Assembly: GCA_025965195.1 (NCBI GenBank)
Contig: JAOPXK010000105.1
Location: 1 to 45,791, forward strand
Source: Marmoricola sp.
GTDB taxonomy: Bacteria; Actinomycetota; Actinomycetes; Propionibacteriales; Nocardioidaceae
Direction of reading: 5' to 3'
Length of the DNA: 45,791 bases
In this document: in pieces, positions 6,857 to 16,067 of the stretch
Numbering within the stretch: position 1 is the stretch's first letter
Layout of the letters: the number at the start of each line of letters is the position of its first letter
Position numbers and translations under genes: made by a program
Notes under the pieces: model-generated
Seen by the model: the letters and a program-made list of their open reading frames with translations, nothing else
What the model was told of the DNA's origin: nothing
The model's database searches: none

Positions 6857-7735
6857 ATGACTGACCCGTCGGCTGCTGGTGTGCTGGTTCTTGCCGCCAC
6901 GCCGATCGGCCGCGTCGAGGACGCACCCCCGCGGTTGGGTGCCGAGCTGGTCGGCGCGGACGTGATCGCGGCCGAGGACACCCGGCGGTTCCGGCGGCTC
7001 ACCCACGATCTCGGTCTGGAGATCACTGGTCGGGTGGTGTCCTACTTCGAGGGCAACGAACAGGCCCGCACCCCTCAGCTGCTCGACGCTCTCCTCGCCG
7101 GTGAACGCGTCGTGCTGGTGACCGACGCCGGCATGCCGAGCGTCTCCGACCCCGGCTACCGCCTCGTCGCGGCAGCGGTCGAGCGCGACATCCGGGTGAC
7201 CGCGGTGCCGGGTCCGTCAGCGGTGCTCACCGCCCTGGCGGTGAGCGGCCTGCCGGTCGACCGGTTCTGCTTCGAGGGGTTCCTGCCGCGCAAGGCGGGG
7301 GAGCGGTCGCGCCGGCTGGCGTCGCTCGGCGACGAGCAGCGCACGATGGTCTTCTTCGAGGCGCCGCACCGGACGGAGGCTGCCCTGGTTGCGATGGCCG
7401 CTGCGTTCGGAGGCGCACGTCCGGCCGCCGTCTGCCGGGAGCTGACCAAGACCCACGAGGAGGTACGCCGGGGAGGGCTGGCCGACCTGGCGACGTGGGC
7501 CTCCGACGGCATCCGCGGTGAGGTCACGATCGTCGTCTCGGGAGCCGATGCCGATGCTCCGACCACCGAGCCGGCGACCCTGGCCGCCCTGGTCGCGGCG
7601 GCCGAGCAGGCCGGCGTACCCCGCAAGGAGGCGATCGTGGACGTGGCCAAGCGGTCCGGCGTACCCAAGCGGGTGGTCTATGACGCGGTGCACAAACCCG
7701 CTGGTGGAGCCGAGCCCTCGGGTGGTCGAGCATGA
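6857..7735 (+). CDS. rsmI: 16S rRNA (cytidine1402-2'-O)-methyltransferase RsmI
   Basis: The 292-residue SAM-dependent enzyme modifies C1402 of 16S rRNA in the decoding centre. Diagnostic motifs of the tetrapyrrole-methylase fold are visible: VLAATPIGR near the N-terminus, AAEDTRRFRRL, YFEGNE, LVTDAGMPSVSDPG (SAM site) and VPGPSAVLTALAVSG. The ATG at 6857 is chosen because upstream codons of the open frame lie inside the divergent mannosyltransferase gene. The stop overlaps the tatD start as ATGA at 7732-7735, so the two are translationally coupled. In many relatives a methionyl-tRNA synthetase gene sits between these two; here it is absent. Confidence 0.95.
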   Translation: MTDPSAAGVLVLAATPIGRVEDAPPRLGAELVGADVIAAEDTRRFRRLTHDLGLEITGRVVSYFEGNEQARTPQLLDALLAGERVVLVTDAGMPSVSDPGYRLVAAAVERDIRVTAVPGPSAVLTALAVSGLPVDRFCFEGFLPRKAGERSRRLASLGDEQRTMVFFEAPHRTEAALVAMAAAFGGARPAAVCRELTKTHEEVRRGGLADLATWASDGIRGEVTIVVSGADADAPTTEPATLAALVAAAEQAGVPRKEAIVDVAKRSGVPKRVVYDAVHKPAGGAEPSGGRA

Positions 7736-8604
7736 GCGGCCCGACCCGCAAGCGCCACGACGAAGGCCGCGACCTGCAGCGGCCCGAGGCCCCCGAGCCG
7801 CTGCCCCACCCGGTGGTCGACAACCACTGCCATCTGGACATCTCCGACGGCGACTGGCTGCCCACCGAGGAGGCACTCGCCCGGGCCGCTGCCGTCGGGG
7901 TCCCGCGCATCGTCCAGATCGGTTGCGACCTGCCCGGCGCGCGCTGGGCGGTGGACTGCGCCGCGACCCACGACCAGGTCGTCGCGGGCGTGGCGCTGCA
8001 CCCCAACGAGGCGCCCCGGCTCGACGCACTGGGCGAGCTCGAAGCGGCCCTGGCCGAGATCGAGGAGCTCGCCACCCACGAGCGGGTCCGGGCGGTGGGG
8101 GAGACCGGCCTCGACTACTTCCGCACCGGTGAGGACGGCCGCGCTGCCCAGCAGGCGTCGTTCCGGCGGCACATCGAGCTGGCGACCCGGCTCGACAAGA
8201 CCTTGGTGATCCATGATCGCGATGCCCACGACGACGTCCTCAAGGTGCTCGACGAGGTCGGGCCACCACCCCGCTGGGTGATGCACTGCTTCAGTGGTGA
8301 CGCGGATTTCGCCACCAGCTGCCTGGACCGGGGGGCGTTCCTGTCCTTCGCCGGCACGGTCACCTTCAAGAACGCCGAGCCACTGCGAGACGCCCTCCGG
8401 ATCACGCCACTCGACCGGATCCTCGTCGAGACCGACGCGCCGTTCCTGACGCCGACGCCGTACCGCGGCCGGCCGAACGCTTCCTACCTCGTGCCGCTCA
8501 CGATTCGCTCGATGGCAACCAGCCGGAGCATGGACGTTGAGGAGCTCTGTCGGGCGGTCGACGCGAACACCAACTCCGCCTTCGGAGGGCCGTGGGGAGC
8601 CTGA
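7732..8604 (+). CDS. tatD: TatD-family metal-dependent deoxyribonuclease
   Basis: The 290-residue TIM-barrel hydrolase belongs to the TatD family of 3'-5' DNases. Metal ligands appear in order: HCHLD near residue 33, the glutamate in VGETGLDYFR, HDRDAHDD, a later histidine in VMHCFSGD, and the aspartate in ILVETDAPFLTPTPYRGRPN. It begins inside the end of rsmI (ATGA) and has an N-terminal extension of about 25 polar residues before the barrel. The gene order tatD, rpf, rsmA, ispE is conserved in mycobacteria. An unusual nested dyad (8638-8670) follows the stop. Confidence 0.93.
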   Translation: MSGPTRKRHDEGRDLQRPEAPEPLPHPVVDNHCHLDISDGDWLPTEEALARAAAVGVPRIVQIGCDLPGARWAVDCAATHDQVVAGVALHPNEAPRLDALGELEAALAEIEELATHERVRAVGETGLDYFRTGEDGRAAQQASFRRHIELATRLDKTLVIHDRDAHDDVLKVLDEVGPPPRWVMHCFSGDADFATSCLDRGAFLSFAGTVTFKNAEPLRDALRITPLDRILVETDAPFLTPTPYRGRPNASYLVPLTIRSMATSRSMDVEELCRAVDANTNSAFGGPWGA

Positions 8605-8616
8605 CGCTCCGAATTG

Positions 8617-9968
<1,352 letters not shown>

Positions 9969-10012
9969 GCAGCTGATTCGCAGCCGATTCGCCGAGCCAG
10001 CTCCTCCCCTGT

Positions 10013-10049
10013 GAGCGAGGCCCATCCCCTGCCGGGGTGGGCCTCGCTC
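10013..10049 (+). terminator. Long GC-rich hairpin after rpf
   Basis: GAGCGAGGCCCA-TCCCC pairs with GGGG-TGGGCCTCGCTC around a TGCC loop, giving about 16 base pairs with one bulge. No T-run follows, which is common for actinobacterial terminators. It lies between the rpf stop and the rsmA promoter. Confidence 0.7.
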
Positions 10050-10082
10050 TCGTCGCGTCCCGAGCCGCATAGGCTCACCTGC

Positions 10083-10928
10083 ATGCCCTCCACCCTGCTC
10101 GGCCCCGCGGAGATCCGCGCGATCGCAGCAGAGCTGGATCTGCGGCCCACCAAGCAGAAGGGCCAGAACTTCGTCATCGACCCGAACACCGTGCGGCGGA
10201 TCGTGCGTGACTCCGACATCACCGCCGAAGACGTGGTGCTCGAGGTCGGACCCGGGCTCGGCTCGCTGACGCTGGCGCTCCTCGAAGTGGCGTCCCGGGT
10301 GGTCGCGATCGAGATCGACCCGCTGCTCGCCGAGCGGCTGCCGGCCACCATCGCGCTGCACGCACCCGAGCGCGTCTCACGGTTCGAGGTCGTCCTCGCC
10401 GACGCGCTCCGGGTGACGTCGTTGCCCGGTCCGGCGCCGACCGCCCTGGTGGCGAACCTGCCCTACAACGTGTCCGTGCCAGTGCTCTTGCACCTGCTCG
10501 CGTTGCTGCCGTCCCTCGAGCGCGGGCTGGTGATGGTCCAGTCCGAGGTCGCGGATCGGCTGGCCGCGTCCCCCGGTTCGAAGACCTATGGCATTCCTTC
10601 GGTGAAGGCAGCCTGGTTTGCCGACGTACGACGTGCCGGGGCGATCGGCCGCAACGTGTTCTGGCCGGCCCCCAACGTGGACTCCGGACTGGTCGCGTGG
10701 ACCCGCCGCGAGCCACCCTCCACGACCGCAACCCGCCAGCAGGTGTTCGCCGTGATCGACGCCGCCTTCGCCCAGCGCCGCAAGGCGTTGCGGCCGGTGC
10801 TGCGCAACCTTGCCGGCTCGGCCGAGGCCGCCGAGGCCGCACTGGTCGCGGCCGGCATCGACCCGATGCAGCGCGGTGAGCAGCTCGGTATCGACGAGTT
10901 CGTCCGGATCGCCGAGCAGCTCGGATGA
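10083..10928 (+). CDS. rsmA: 16S rRNA dimethyladenosine transferase RsmA (KsgA)
   Basis: The 281-residue SAM methyltransferase dimethylates A1518 and A1519 of 16S rRNA during small-subunit assembly. Motifs visible are [31 protein letters not shown] (SAM binding), [12 protein letters not shown], and the catalytic [12 protein letters not shown] (NLPY). The open frame extends upstream to 10011, but that part lies in the rpf terminator. The ATG at 10083 is preferred, with TAGGCT at 10070-10075 as a -10 only 7 bases upstream, so the transcript is probably leaderless. The stop overlaps the ispE start (ATGA at 10925-10928). Confidence 0.95.
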   Translation: MPSTLLGPAEIRAIAAELDLRPTKQKGQNFVIDPNTVRRIVRDSDITAEDVVLEVGPGLGSLTLALLEVASRVVAIEIDPLLAERLPATIALHAPERVSRFEVVLADALRVTSLPGPAPTALVANLPYNVSVPVLLHLLALLPSLERGLVMVQSEVADRLAASPGSKTYGIPSVKAAWFADVRRAGAIGRNVFWPAPNVDSGLVAWTRREPPSTTATRQQVFAVIDAAFAQRRKALRPVLRNLAGSAEAAEAALVAAGIDPMQRGEQLGIDEFVRIAEQLG

Positions 10929-11824
10929 GCTTCACCGTGCGCGCGCCCGCGAAGATCAACCTGCACCTCGGCGTCGGAGCTCGTCGCGAGGACGGCTACC
11001 ACCCGTTGCGGACCGTCTACCAGGCCATCGGGTTGTACGACGACGTGACGGTCTTCCGCTCCGACCGCTGGCGGGTCGCCGTCGAGCCCATCGGTGACGT
11101 GGATGTCTCCGAGGTGCCCCTGGACGAGTCGAACATCGCGATCGAGGCGGGCAAGCTGCTCGCCGCTCACCACGGGCAGGTGCTGGTCGCGGGGATCGAG
11201 ATCAACAAGGGCATACCGGTCGCAGGCGGGATGGCCGGAGGCAGCGCGGACGCTGCTGCCGCGCTCGTCGGGCTCGACCGGCTGTGGGACCTCGGCACGA
11301 GCGATGACGACATGCTCGCGATCGCGGCCGAGCTCGGCAGCGACGTACCCTTCGCCCTCCTCGGCGGCACCGCCCTCGGCACTGGTCGTGGCGAGCTCGT
11401 CGAGCCGGTCCTCGACAACGGCGACTGGTGGTGGCTCGCGATCACCAGCACCGAGGGGCTGTCCACGGCCGCGGTCTACCGCGAGTACGACAGCCTCGGC
11501 CTCGGTGACGTTCCGGAGGTGCCGATGGCCCTGCTCTCGGCGCTGGCCGACGGCGACGTCGACGACCTGGCGGACGCGCTCTCCAACGACCTGCTCGCCC
11601 CCGCGCTGACGCTGCGGCCGGCGTTGGCGGAGATTCTTCAAGCCGGCCTGGATGCTGGCGCCCTGGCAACCCTGCTCTCCGGCTCCGGGCCGACCTGTCT
11701 CTGCCTCTGTCGCGACCAGGGCCACGCCCTGGCGACCAAACAGTCCCTGCTGGACGACGGCTTCACCGCCGTCCTCGGCGCCCCTGGCCCCGTCGCGGGC
11801 GCACACCTCGTGGAGTACGCCTGA
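10925..11824 (+). CDS. ispE: 4-diphosphocytidyl-2-C-methyl-D-erythritol kinase
   Basis: The 299-residue GHMP kinase performs the fourth step of the MEP pathway to isoprenoid precursors. Motifs are [22 protein letters not shown] at the N-terminus (split here as motif 1), the ATP-binding [19 protein letters not shown], and the C-terminal [13 protein letters not shown]. The start overlaps the rsmA stop by four bases and the stop overlaps the ABC-F start by one base, so rsmA, ispE and the ABC-F gene form a tightly coupled operon. The rsmA-ispE pairing is conserved across actinobacteria. Confidence 0.95.
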   Translation: MSFTVRAPAKINLHLGVGARREDGYHPLRTVYQAIGLYDDVTVFRSDRWRVAVEPIGDVDVSEVPLDESNIAIEAGKLLAAHHGQVLVAGIEINKGIPVAGGMAGGSADAAAALVGLDRLWDLGTSDDDMLAIAAELGSDVPFALLGGTALGTGRGELVEPVLDNGDWWWLAITSTEGLSTAAVYREYDSLGLGDVPEVPMALLSALADGDVDDLADALSNDLLAPALTLRPALAEILQAGLDAGALATLLSGSGPTCLCLCRDQGHALATKQSLLDDGFTAVLGAPGPVAGAHLVEYA

Positions 11825-13665
11825 TGGCAACCCCAGTCAACCTCGTCAACCTGGAGAAGGTGTCCAAGTCCTACGGCGTGCGGATGCTGCTCGACGGCGT
11901 CAGCGTCGGAGTCGCTGACGGTGAGCGGATCGGCGTCGTCGGCCGCAACGGCGACGGCAAGACCACCCTGCTGAACCTCCTCGCCGGCACCGGTGAGGCC
12001 GATCTCGGTCGGGTCTCGCAAGCCCGCGGCCTGCATCTCGGCTACCTCGACCAGCGCGATCTCCTCGACGACACCCACACCGTCCGCGAGGTCGTGCTCG
12101 CAGGCAAGGCCGACCACGAGTGGGCAGCCGACTCGACGACCCGTGAGGTCGTCTCGGTGTTGCTGGCCGGGGTTTCGCTCGATCGCTCGATCCATGGACT
12201 GTCCGGCGGCGAGCGTCGGCGGTGCTCGCTCGCGCGGCTGCTGCTCGAGCCCGACGACCTGCTGATCCTCGACGAGCCGACCAACCATCTCGACGTTGAA
12301 GCGGTGGCGTGGCTGGCGCAGCACCTGGTCCGGCGTACGTCTGCGCTGGTGGTGGTCACCCACGACCGCTGGTTCCTCGACGCGGTCTGCGAGACCACCT
12401 GGGAGGTGCACGACGGCGTCATCGACGTGTACGACGGTGGCTACGCGGCGTTCGTGCTGGCGAAGGCCGAGAGGCAGCGGCAGGCCTCCGCGTCGGAGTC
12501 GCGCCGGCAGAACCTGATGCGCAAGGAGCTGGCCTGGCTGCGTCGCGGCGCCCCGGCCCGTACGTCGAAACCGAAGTTCCGCATCGACGCCGCCAACACC
12601 CTGATCGAGGACGAGCCGCCGCCGCGCGACCGTCTCGAGCTGCAGAAGTTCGCGACCCAGCGCCTCGGCAAGGACGTCATCGACGTCGAGGACGTGGATC
12701 TCAAGCGCGGCGAGCGGACGCTGCTGAGCAACGCCACCTGGCGGCTCGGACCCGGCGACCGGGTCGGCATCGTCGGGGTGAATGGTGCCGGCAAGACCTC
12801 GGTGCTGTCGCTGGTCGCCGGTGACCTCGCGCCGTCCGCGGGCAAGGTCAAGCACGGACGGACGATCGCGATGGAGCACCTGACCCAGGCGATCGACGAG
12901 GTCGACCCCGCCGGGCGGGTGTTGCCGACGATCGAGGCGATCGCCCGGATCACCCGCACCGCAACGGGATCCGACATCACCGCGACCTCGATGCTCGAGC
13001 GCTTCGGCTTCACCGGAGACAAGCTCACCGCCCGGCTCGGCGACCTCTCCGGTGGCGAGCGGCGCCGGTTCCAGCTGCTCAAGCTGCTGCTCAACGAGCC
13101 CAACGTGCTGCTCCTCGACGAGCCCACCAACGACCTCGACATCGAGACGCTCAACGTGCTCGAGGACTTCCTCGACGGCTGGCCCGGCACGCTGATCGTC
13201 GTCTCGCACGACCGGTACTTCCTGGAGCGCGTCACCGACTCGGTCTGGGCGCTGCTCGGCGACGGGCAGATCTCGATGCTCCCGGGTGGTGTCGATGAGT
13301 ACCTCGACCGTCGCGCCAAGGAGCTCGCTGCCCCGGCCCCGACCACCCCCACCCCCAAGCCCGCCGACCCGGCAGAACATCACGCGGGAGATGCGTCGAC
13401 CCGGCAGAACATCCCGCCGGAAGGCCGCCCAGCCAAGGCGAAGATCGGCGGTGCCGAGGAGCGTGCGGCCCGGAAGGCGGTCGCGCGGCTCGACAAGCAG
13501 CTCGCCCGGGTCGGCGTACGCGAGGCGGAGCTGCATGCCGAAATGGCCACCGCTCAGAACGACTACGAGAAGCTGGCCACGATCTCCGAACAGCTCCGCG
13601 AGCTCGCCGGGGAGAAGGACACGCTCGAGCTCGAATGGCTGGAGGCTTCGGCGCTGCTGGAGTGA
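11824..13665 (+). CDS. ABC-F family ATPase (Uup/ribosome-associated type)
   Basis: The 613-residue soluble protein has two fused ABC ATPase domains and no membrane segments. The first shows Walker A GRNGDGKT (40-47), LSGGERRR and Walker B LLILDEPTNHLD; the second shows GVNGAGKTS, LSGGERRRF and LLLDEPTNDLD. ABC-F proteins act on the ribosome at the tRNA exit site, relieving stalling or conferring antibiotic protection. The C-terminus from about residue 545 is a coiled coil (KAVARLDKQLARVGVREAELHAEM), as in Uup. The Pro/Ala linker before it contains two copies of a dispersed DNA repeat (13366-13417), read in two different frames at residues about 515-531. Start at the ATG at 11824 overlaps the ispE stop. 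Confidence 0.93.
   Translation: MATPVNLVNLEKVSKSYGVRMLLDGVSVGVADGERIGVVGRNGDGKTTLLNLLAGTGEADLGRVSQARGLHLGYLDQRDLLDDTHTVREVVLAGKADHEWAADSTTREVVSVLLAGVSLDRSIHGLSGGERRRCSLARLLLEPDDLLILDEPTNHLDVEAVAWLAQHLVRRTSALVVVTHDRWFLDAVCETTWEVHDGVIDVYDGGYAAFVLAKAERQRQASASESRRQNLMRKELAWLRRGAPARTSKPKFRIDAANTLIEDEPPPRDRLELQKFATQRLGKDVIDVEDVDLKRGERTLLSNATWRLGPGDRVGIVGVNGAGKTSVLSLVAGDLAPSAGKVKHGRTIAMEHLTQAIDEVDPAGRVLPTIEAIARITRTATGSDITATSMLERFGFTGDKLTARLGDLSGGERRRFQLLKLLLNEPNVLLLDEPTNDLDIETLNVLEDFLDGWPGTLIVVSHDRYFLERVTDSVWALLGDGQISMLPGGVDEYLDRRAKELAAPAPTTPTPKPADPAEHHAGDASTRQNIPPEGRPAKAKIGGAEERAARKAVARLDKQLARVGVREAELHAEMATAQNDYEKLATISEQLRELAGEKDTLELEWLEASALLE
13366..13417 (+). repeat. Two copies of the GACCCGGCAGAA repeat inside the ABC-F gene
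   Basis: GACCCGGCAGAACATCACGC (13366-13385) and GACCCGGCAGAACATCCCGC (13398-13417) differ from the intergenic repeat GACCCGGCAGAAGTTCACGC by two to three bases. The first is translated as DPAEHHA and the second, one frame shifted, as TRQNIPP. Both fall in a disordered linker where insertion would be tolerated. Confidence 0.7.
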
Positions 13666-13691
13666 AGTAGCGCCGGATCGGCGTACCTCCG

Positions 13692-13743
13692 GCGTGAACT
13701 TGTGCCGGATCGGGGTGCTTCCGGCGTGAACTTCTGCCGGGTC
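13692..13743 (-). repeat. Dispersed 20-bp repeat, two inverted copies
   Basis: GCGTGAACTTCTGCCGGGTC (13724-13743) is the exact reverse complement of GACCCGGCAGAAGTTCACGC. A diverged copy GCGTGAACTTGTGCCGGATC lies at 13692-13711, 32 bases upstream, and a further decayed CCGGATCGGCG remnant lies near 13673. They occupy the gap between the ABC-F gene and the KstR-controlled operon. Confidence 0.75.
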
Positions 13744-13765
13744 GGCGACCCTAGAATTCCGGAAA

Positions 13766-13779
13766 TAGAACGTGTTCTA
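13766..13779 (+). promoter_or_regulatory. KstR-like operator 2 (TAGAACGTGTTCTA)
   Basis: This perfect 6-2-6 inverted repeat, TAGAAC-GT-GTTCTA, matches the KstR consensus TnnAACnnGTTnnA at every fixed base and differs from operator 1 (3641-3654) only at the central dinucleotide. It abuts the ATG at 13780. A -10-like TAGAAT lies just upstream at 13752-13757, so a bound repressor would sit on the transcription start. Confidence 0.75.
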
Positions 13780-14937
13780 ATGCCGAGCATGACGCAGTCG
13801 CAGTCGCAGTCGCCGCCACCGCCCGAGGCGGACTTCCACCTTCAACGGAGTAGTCGGGACGCGACCGATGTTCCGGAGTCCATTGCCCGCTGGCTGGCCA
13901 CGGTGCTGCCGGAAGGCGCGAAGCCCGTCGTCACCCTCGGCGGCGACCTCGATGCCAACGGGATGTCGAGCGAGACGCTGCTCGTCGACGTGACCTGGAC
14001 CGAGGGCGGCAACCAGCAGGACGGGCGCTTCGTTGCTCGCGTCGCGCCTGCGGCCGAGGACTTGCCGGTGTTCCCGTCCTACCGGCTCGAGGACCAGTTC
14101 GAGGCCATCCGGCTGGTCGGCGAGCTGACCGATGTCGCCGTACCCCAGGTGCGCTGGATGGAGCCGACGGGGTTGGTGCTGGGCACGCCGTTCTTCCTGA
14201 TGGATCGCGTCGACGGGCTCGTCCCGCCTGACGTACTGCCCTACAACTTCGGCGACAACTGGCTCTTCGACGCGACTCCGGACCAACAGCGCCGCCTCCA
14301 GGACGCCACGGTCGGAGTGCTCGCCCAGCTGCATGCGATCCCCGAGGGTGCCCAGTCCTTTGCGTTTCTGGACCCGGACGTGGCCGGCACCACCCCGCTC
14401 GAGCGTCACCTGACCCGCACCCGCGACTGGTATGAGTACGCCGTGGCCGCGATCGGCCGGTCGCCGCTGATCGACCGCGGCCTGCGCTGGCTCGAGGCGA
14501 ACGTCCCGGTTGCCGAGGAGAACGTGCTGTGTTGGGGCGACTCCCGGATCGGCAACGTGATGTACGACGACTTCACCCCGGTCGGTGTCCTGGACTGGGA
14601 GATGGCGTCACTGGGTCCGCGCGAGCTCGACGTCGCGTGGATGGTCTTCGCACATCGGGTCTTCGAGCACCTCACCACGATGTTCGAGATGCCGGGCATG
14701 CCCGACTTCCTTCGGGAGGCCGACATCCGGGCGACGTACGCCGAGCTGGCGGGCGTCGAGGTCGGCGAGCTCGGCTGGTTCCAGGTCTACGCCGCGGTCC
14801 AGTGGGGCATCGTCTTCATGCGCACCGGTGCCCGGCAGCTGCACTTCGGGGAGATCGAGATGCCCGCCGAGGTCGATGCGCTGTTCCACCACCGCGGGCT
14901 GCTGGAGAAGCTGCTCGACGAGAACGGAGCCGCTTGA
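13780..14937 (+). CDS. Phosphotransferase family protein (APH / ACAD10-like kinase)
   Basis: The 385-residue protein has the aminoglycoside phosphotransferase/choline kinase fold. The catalytic loop reads LCWGDSRIGNVMYDDF (WGD where many relatives have HGD, with the downstream Asn kept), followed by the metal-binding GVLDWEMASLGPRELDVAW. An N-lobe with VARVAP and EDQFEAIRLVGEL fits the nucleotide-binding half. Bacterial homologues of this subgroup accompany acyl-CoA dehydrogenases and are linked to hydroxy-acid or lipid catabolism rather than antibiotic resistance. ATGs at 13780 and 13789 are both possible; the first abuts the KstR-like operator. No ribosome binding site is visible. It overlaps the next gene (TGATG), forming an operon with an unknown protein and an aldehyde dehydrogenase. 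Confidence 0.85.
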   Translation: MPSMTQSQSQSPPPPEADFHLQRSSRDATDVPESIARWLATVLPEGAKPVVTLGGDLDANGMSSETLLVDVTWTEGGNQQDGRFVARVAPAAEDLPVFPSYRLEDQFEAIRLVGELTDVAVPQVRWMEPTGLVLGTPFFLMDRVDGLVPPDVLPYNFGDNWLFDATPDQQRRLQDATVGVLAQLHAIPEGAQSFAFLDPDVAGTTPLERHLTRTRDWYEYAVAAIGRSPLIDRGLRWLEANVPVAEENVLCWGDSRIGNVMYDDFTPVGVLDWEMASLGPRELDVAWMVFAHRVFEHLTTMFEMPGMPDFLREADIRATYAELAGVEVGELGWFQVYAAVQWGIVFMRTGARQLHFGEIEMPAEVDALFHHRGLLEKLLDENGAA

Positions 14938-16037
14938 TGGTCGGTCCGCTCGACGAGTACCCACTCCATCAGGCGCCCCTCCCGGTCGGCTGGCCAGCGA
15001 GCAGCGACCGCAACTTCTACGACCGCTGCTACTTCAACGCCCACGACCGGACCGACGGCCTCTTCCTGGTTTCCGGGATGGGCTACTACCCGAACCTCGG
15101 GGTCAAGGACGCGTTCGTCCTGCTCAAGCGTGGCAACACCCAGACCGCCGTGCACCTCTCGGACTCGATCGACGACGACCGTCTCAACCAGCACGTCGGC
15201 GGCTACCGGATCGAGGTCGACGAACCGCTGCGCAAGGTTCGACTGCTGCTCGAGGAGACCGAGGGCATCGCGCTCGACCTGACCTGGGAGGGCAGTTTCG
15301 ACGTCGTACAGGAGCAGCCGCACGTGATGCGGGCCGGGAGTCGGGTCACCCTGGACGCCCAGCGGTTCGCCCAGGTCGGCACGTGGAGTGGGCAGATCCG
15401 GCTCGACGGCGAGGAGATCGCGGTCTCACCGGACCAGTGGGTCGGCACCCGCGACCGGTCGTGGGGCATCCGGCCGGTGGGCGAGGCAGAGCCGGCGGGC
15501 CGGCCTGCCGATCCGCCGTTCGAAGGCTTCTGGTGGCTCTATGTGCCGATGCGGTTCGAGGAGTTTGCGATCGTGCTGATCGTGCAGGAGAACCCCGACG
15601 GCTTCCGCACCCTCAACGATGCGAGCCGGATCTGGCGCGACGGCAGGGTGGAGCAGCTCGGCTGGCCGCAGGTCGAGATCGACTACGAGTCCGGCACTCG
15701 CAACGCCACCGGAGCGGTGATCCGCTGCACCACGCCGCGGGGCAAGCCGGTCGTCCTCGAGGTCGAGGCGCTCACGGGCGTCGCGTTGCACATCGGCGCC
15801 GGGTACGGCGGTGACCCTGACTGGACACACGGCCAGTGGAAGGGCGATGCGTTCACCGAGCGCGTGAGCTACCAGCTCGACGATCCGGGGATCGCGGGTC
15901 GGATCCCGTTCGGCGTCATCGACCACTCCGCCCGTGCGACGTGTGACGGAGCGGTCGGGTTCGGCCTCTTCGAGCACGCCAGCATCGGCCGCCACGACCC
16001 GAGCGGCTTCACCGACTGGATGTCAGTCGCCCCCTGA
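14937..16037 (+). CDS. Conserved protein of unknown function in KstR-like operon
   Basis: The 366-residue soluble protein has no signal peptide or membrane segment and is rich in aromatic, beta-forming stretches (GFWWLYVPMRFEEFAIVLIVQENPD, split here only for reference; RDRSWGIRPVG). The pattern suggests a lipocalin-like or tocopherol-cyclase/AttH-like beta-barrel, as in DUF7064/DUF7065-type proteins, but I cannot confirm that without a search. The start ATG at 14937 overlaps the stop of the phosphotransferase gene by one base, and the aldehyde dehydrogenase follows after 30 bases. Shared control by the KstR-like operator suggests handling of a bulky lipid or steroid intermediate. Function unknown. 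Confidence 0.7.
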   Translation: MVGPLDEYPLHQAPLPVGWPASSDRNFYDRCYFNAHDRTDGLFLVSGMGYYPNLGVKDAFVLLKRGNTQTAVHLSDSIDDDRLNQHVGGYRIEVDEPLRKVRLLLEETEGIALDLTWEGSFDVVQEQPHVMRAGSRVTLDAQRFAQVGTWSGQIRLDGEEIAVSPDQWVGTRDRSWGIRPVGEAEPAGRPADPPFEGFWWLYVPMRFEEFAIVLIVQENPDGFRTLNDASRIWRDGRVEQLGWPQVEIDYESGTRNATGAVIRCTTPRGKPVVLEVEALTGVALHIGAGYGGDPDWTHGQWKGDAFTERVSYQLDDPGIAGRIPFGVIDHSARATCDGAVGFGLFEHASIGRHDPSGFTDWMSVAP

Positions 16038-16067
16038 CCGACGTACGACTTGACCGCGGAGGACCGA

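Noticed and set aside
10011-10082. GTG start at 10011 for RsmA
   Set aside because: The extra codons lie in the rpf terminator hairpin and add residues unlike the family.
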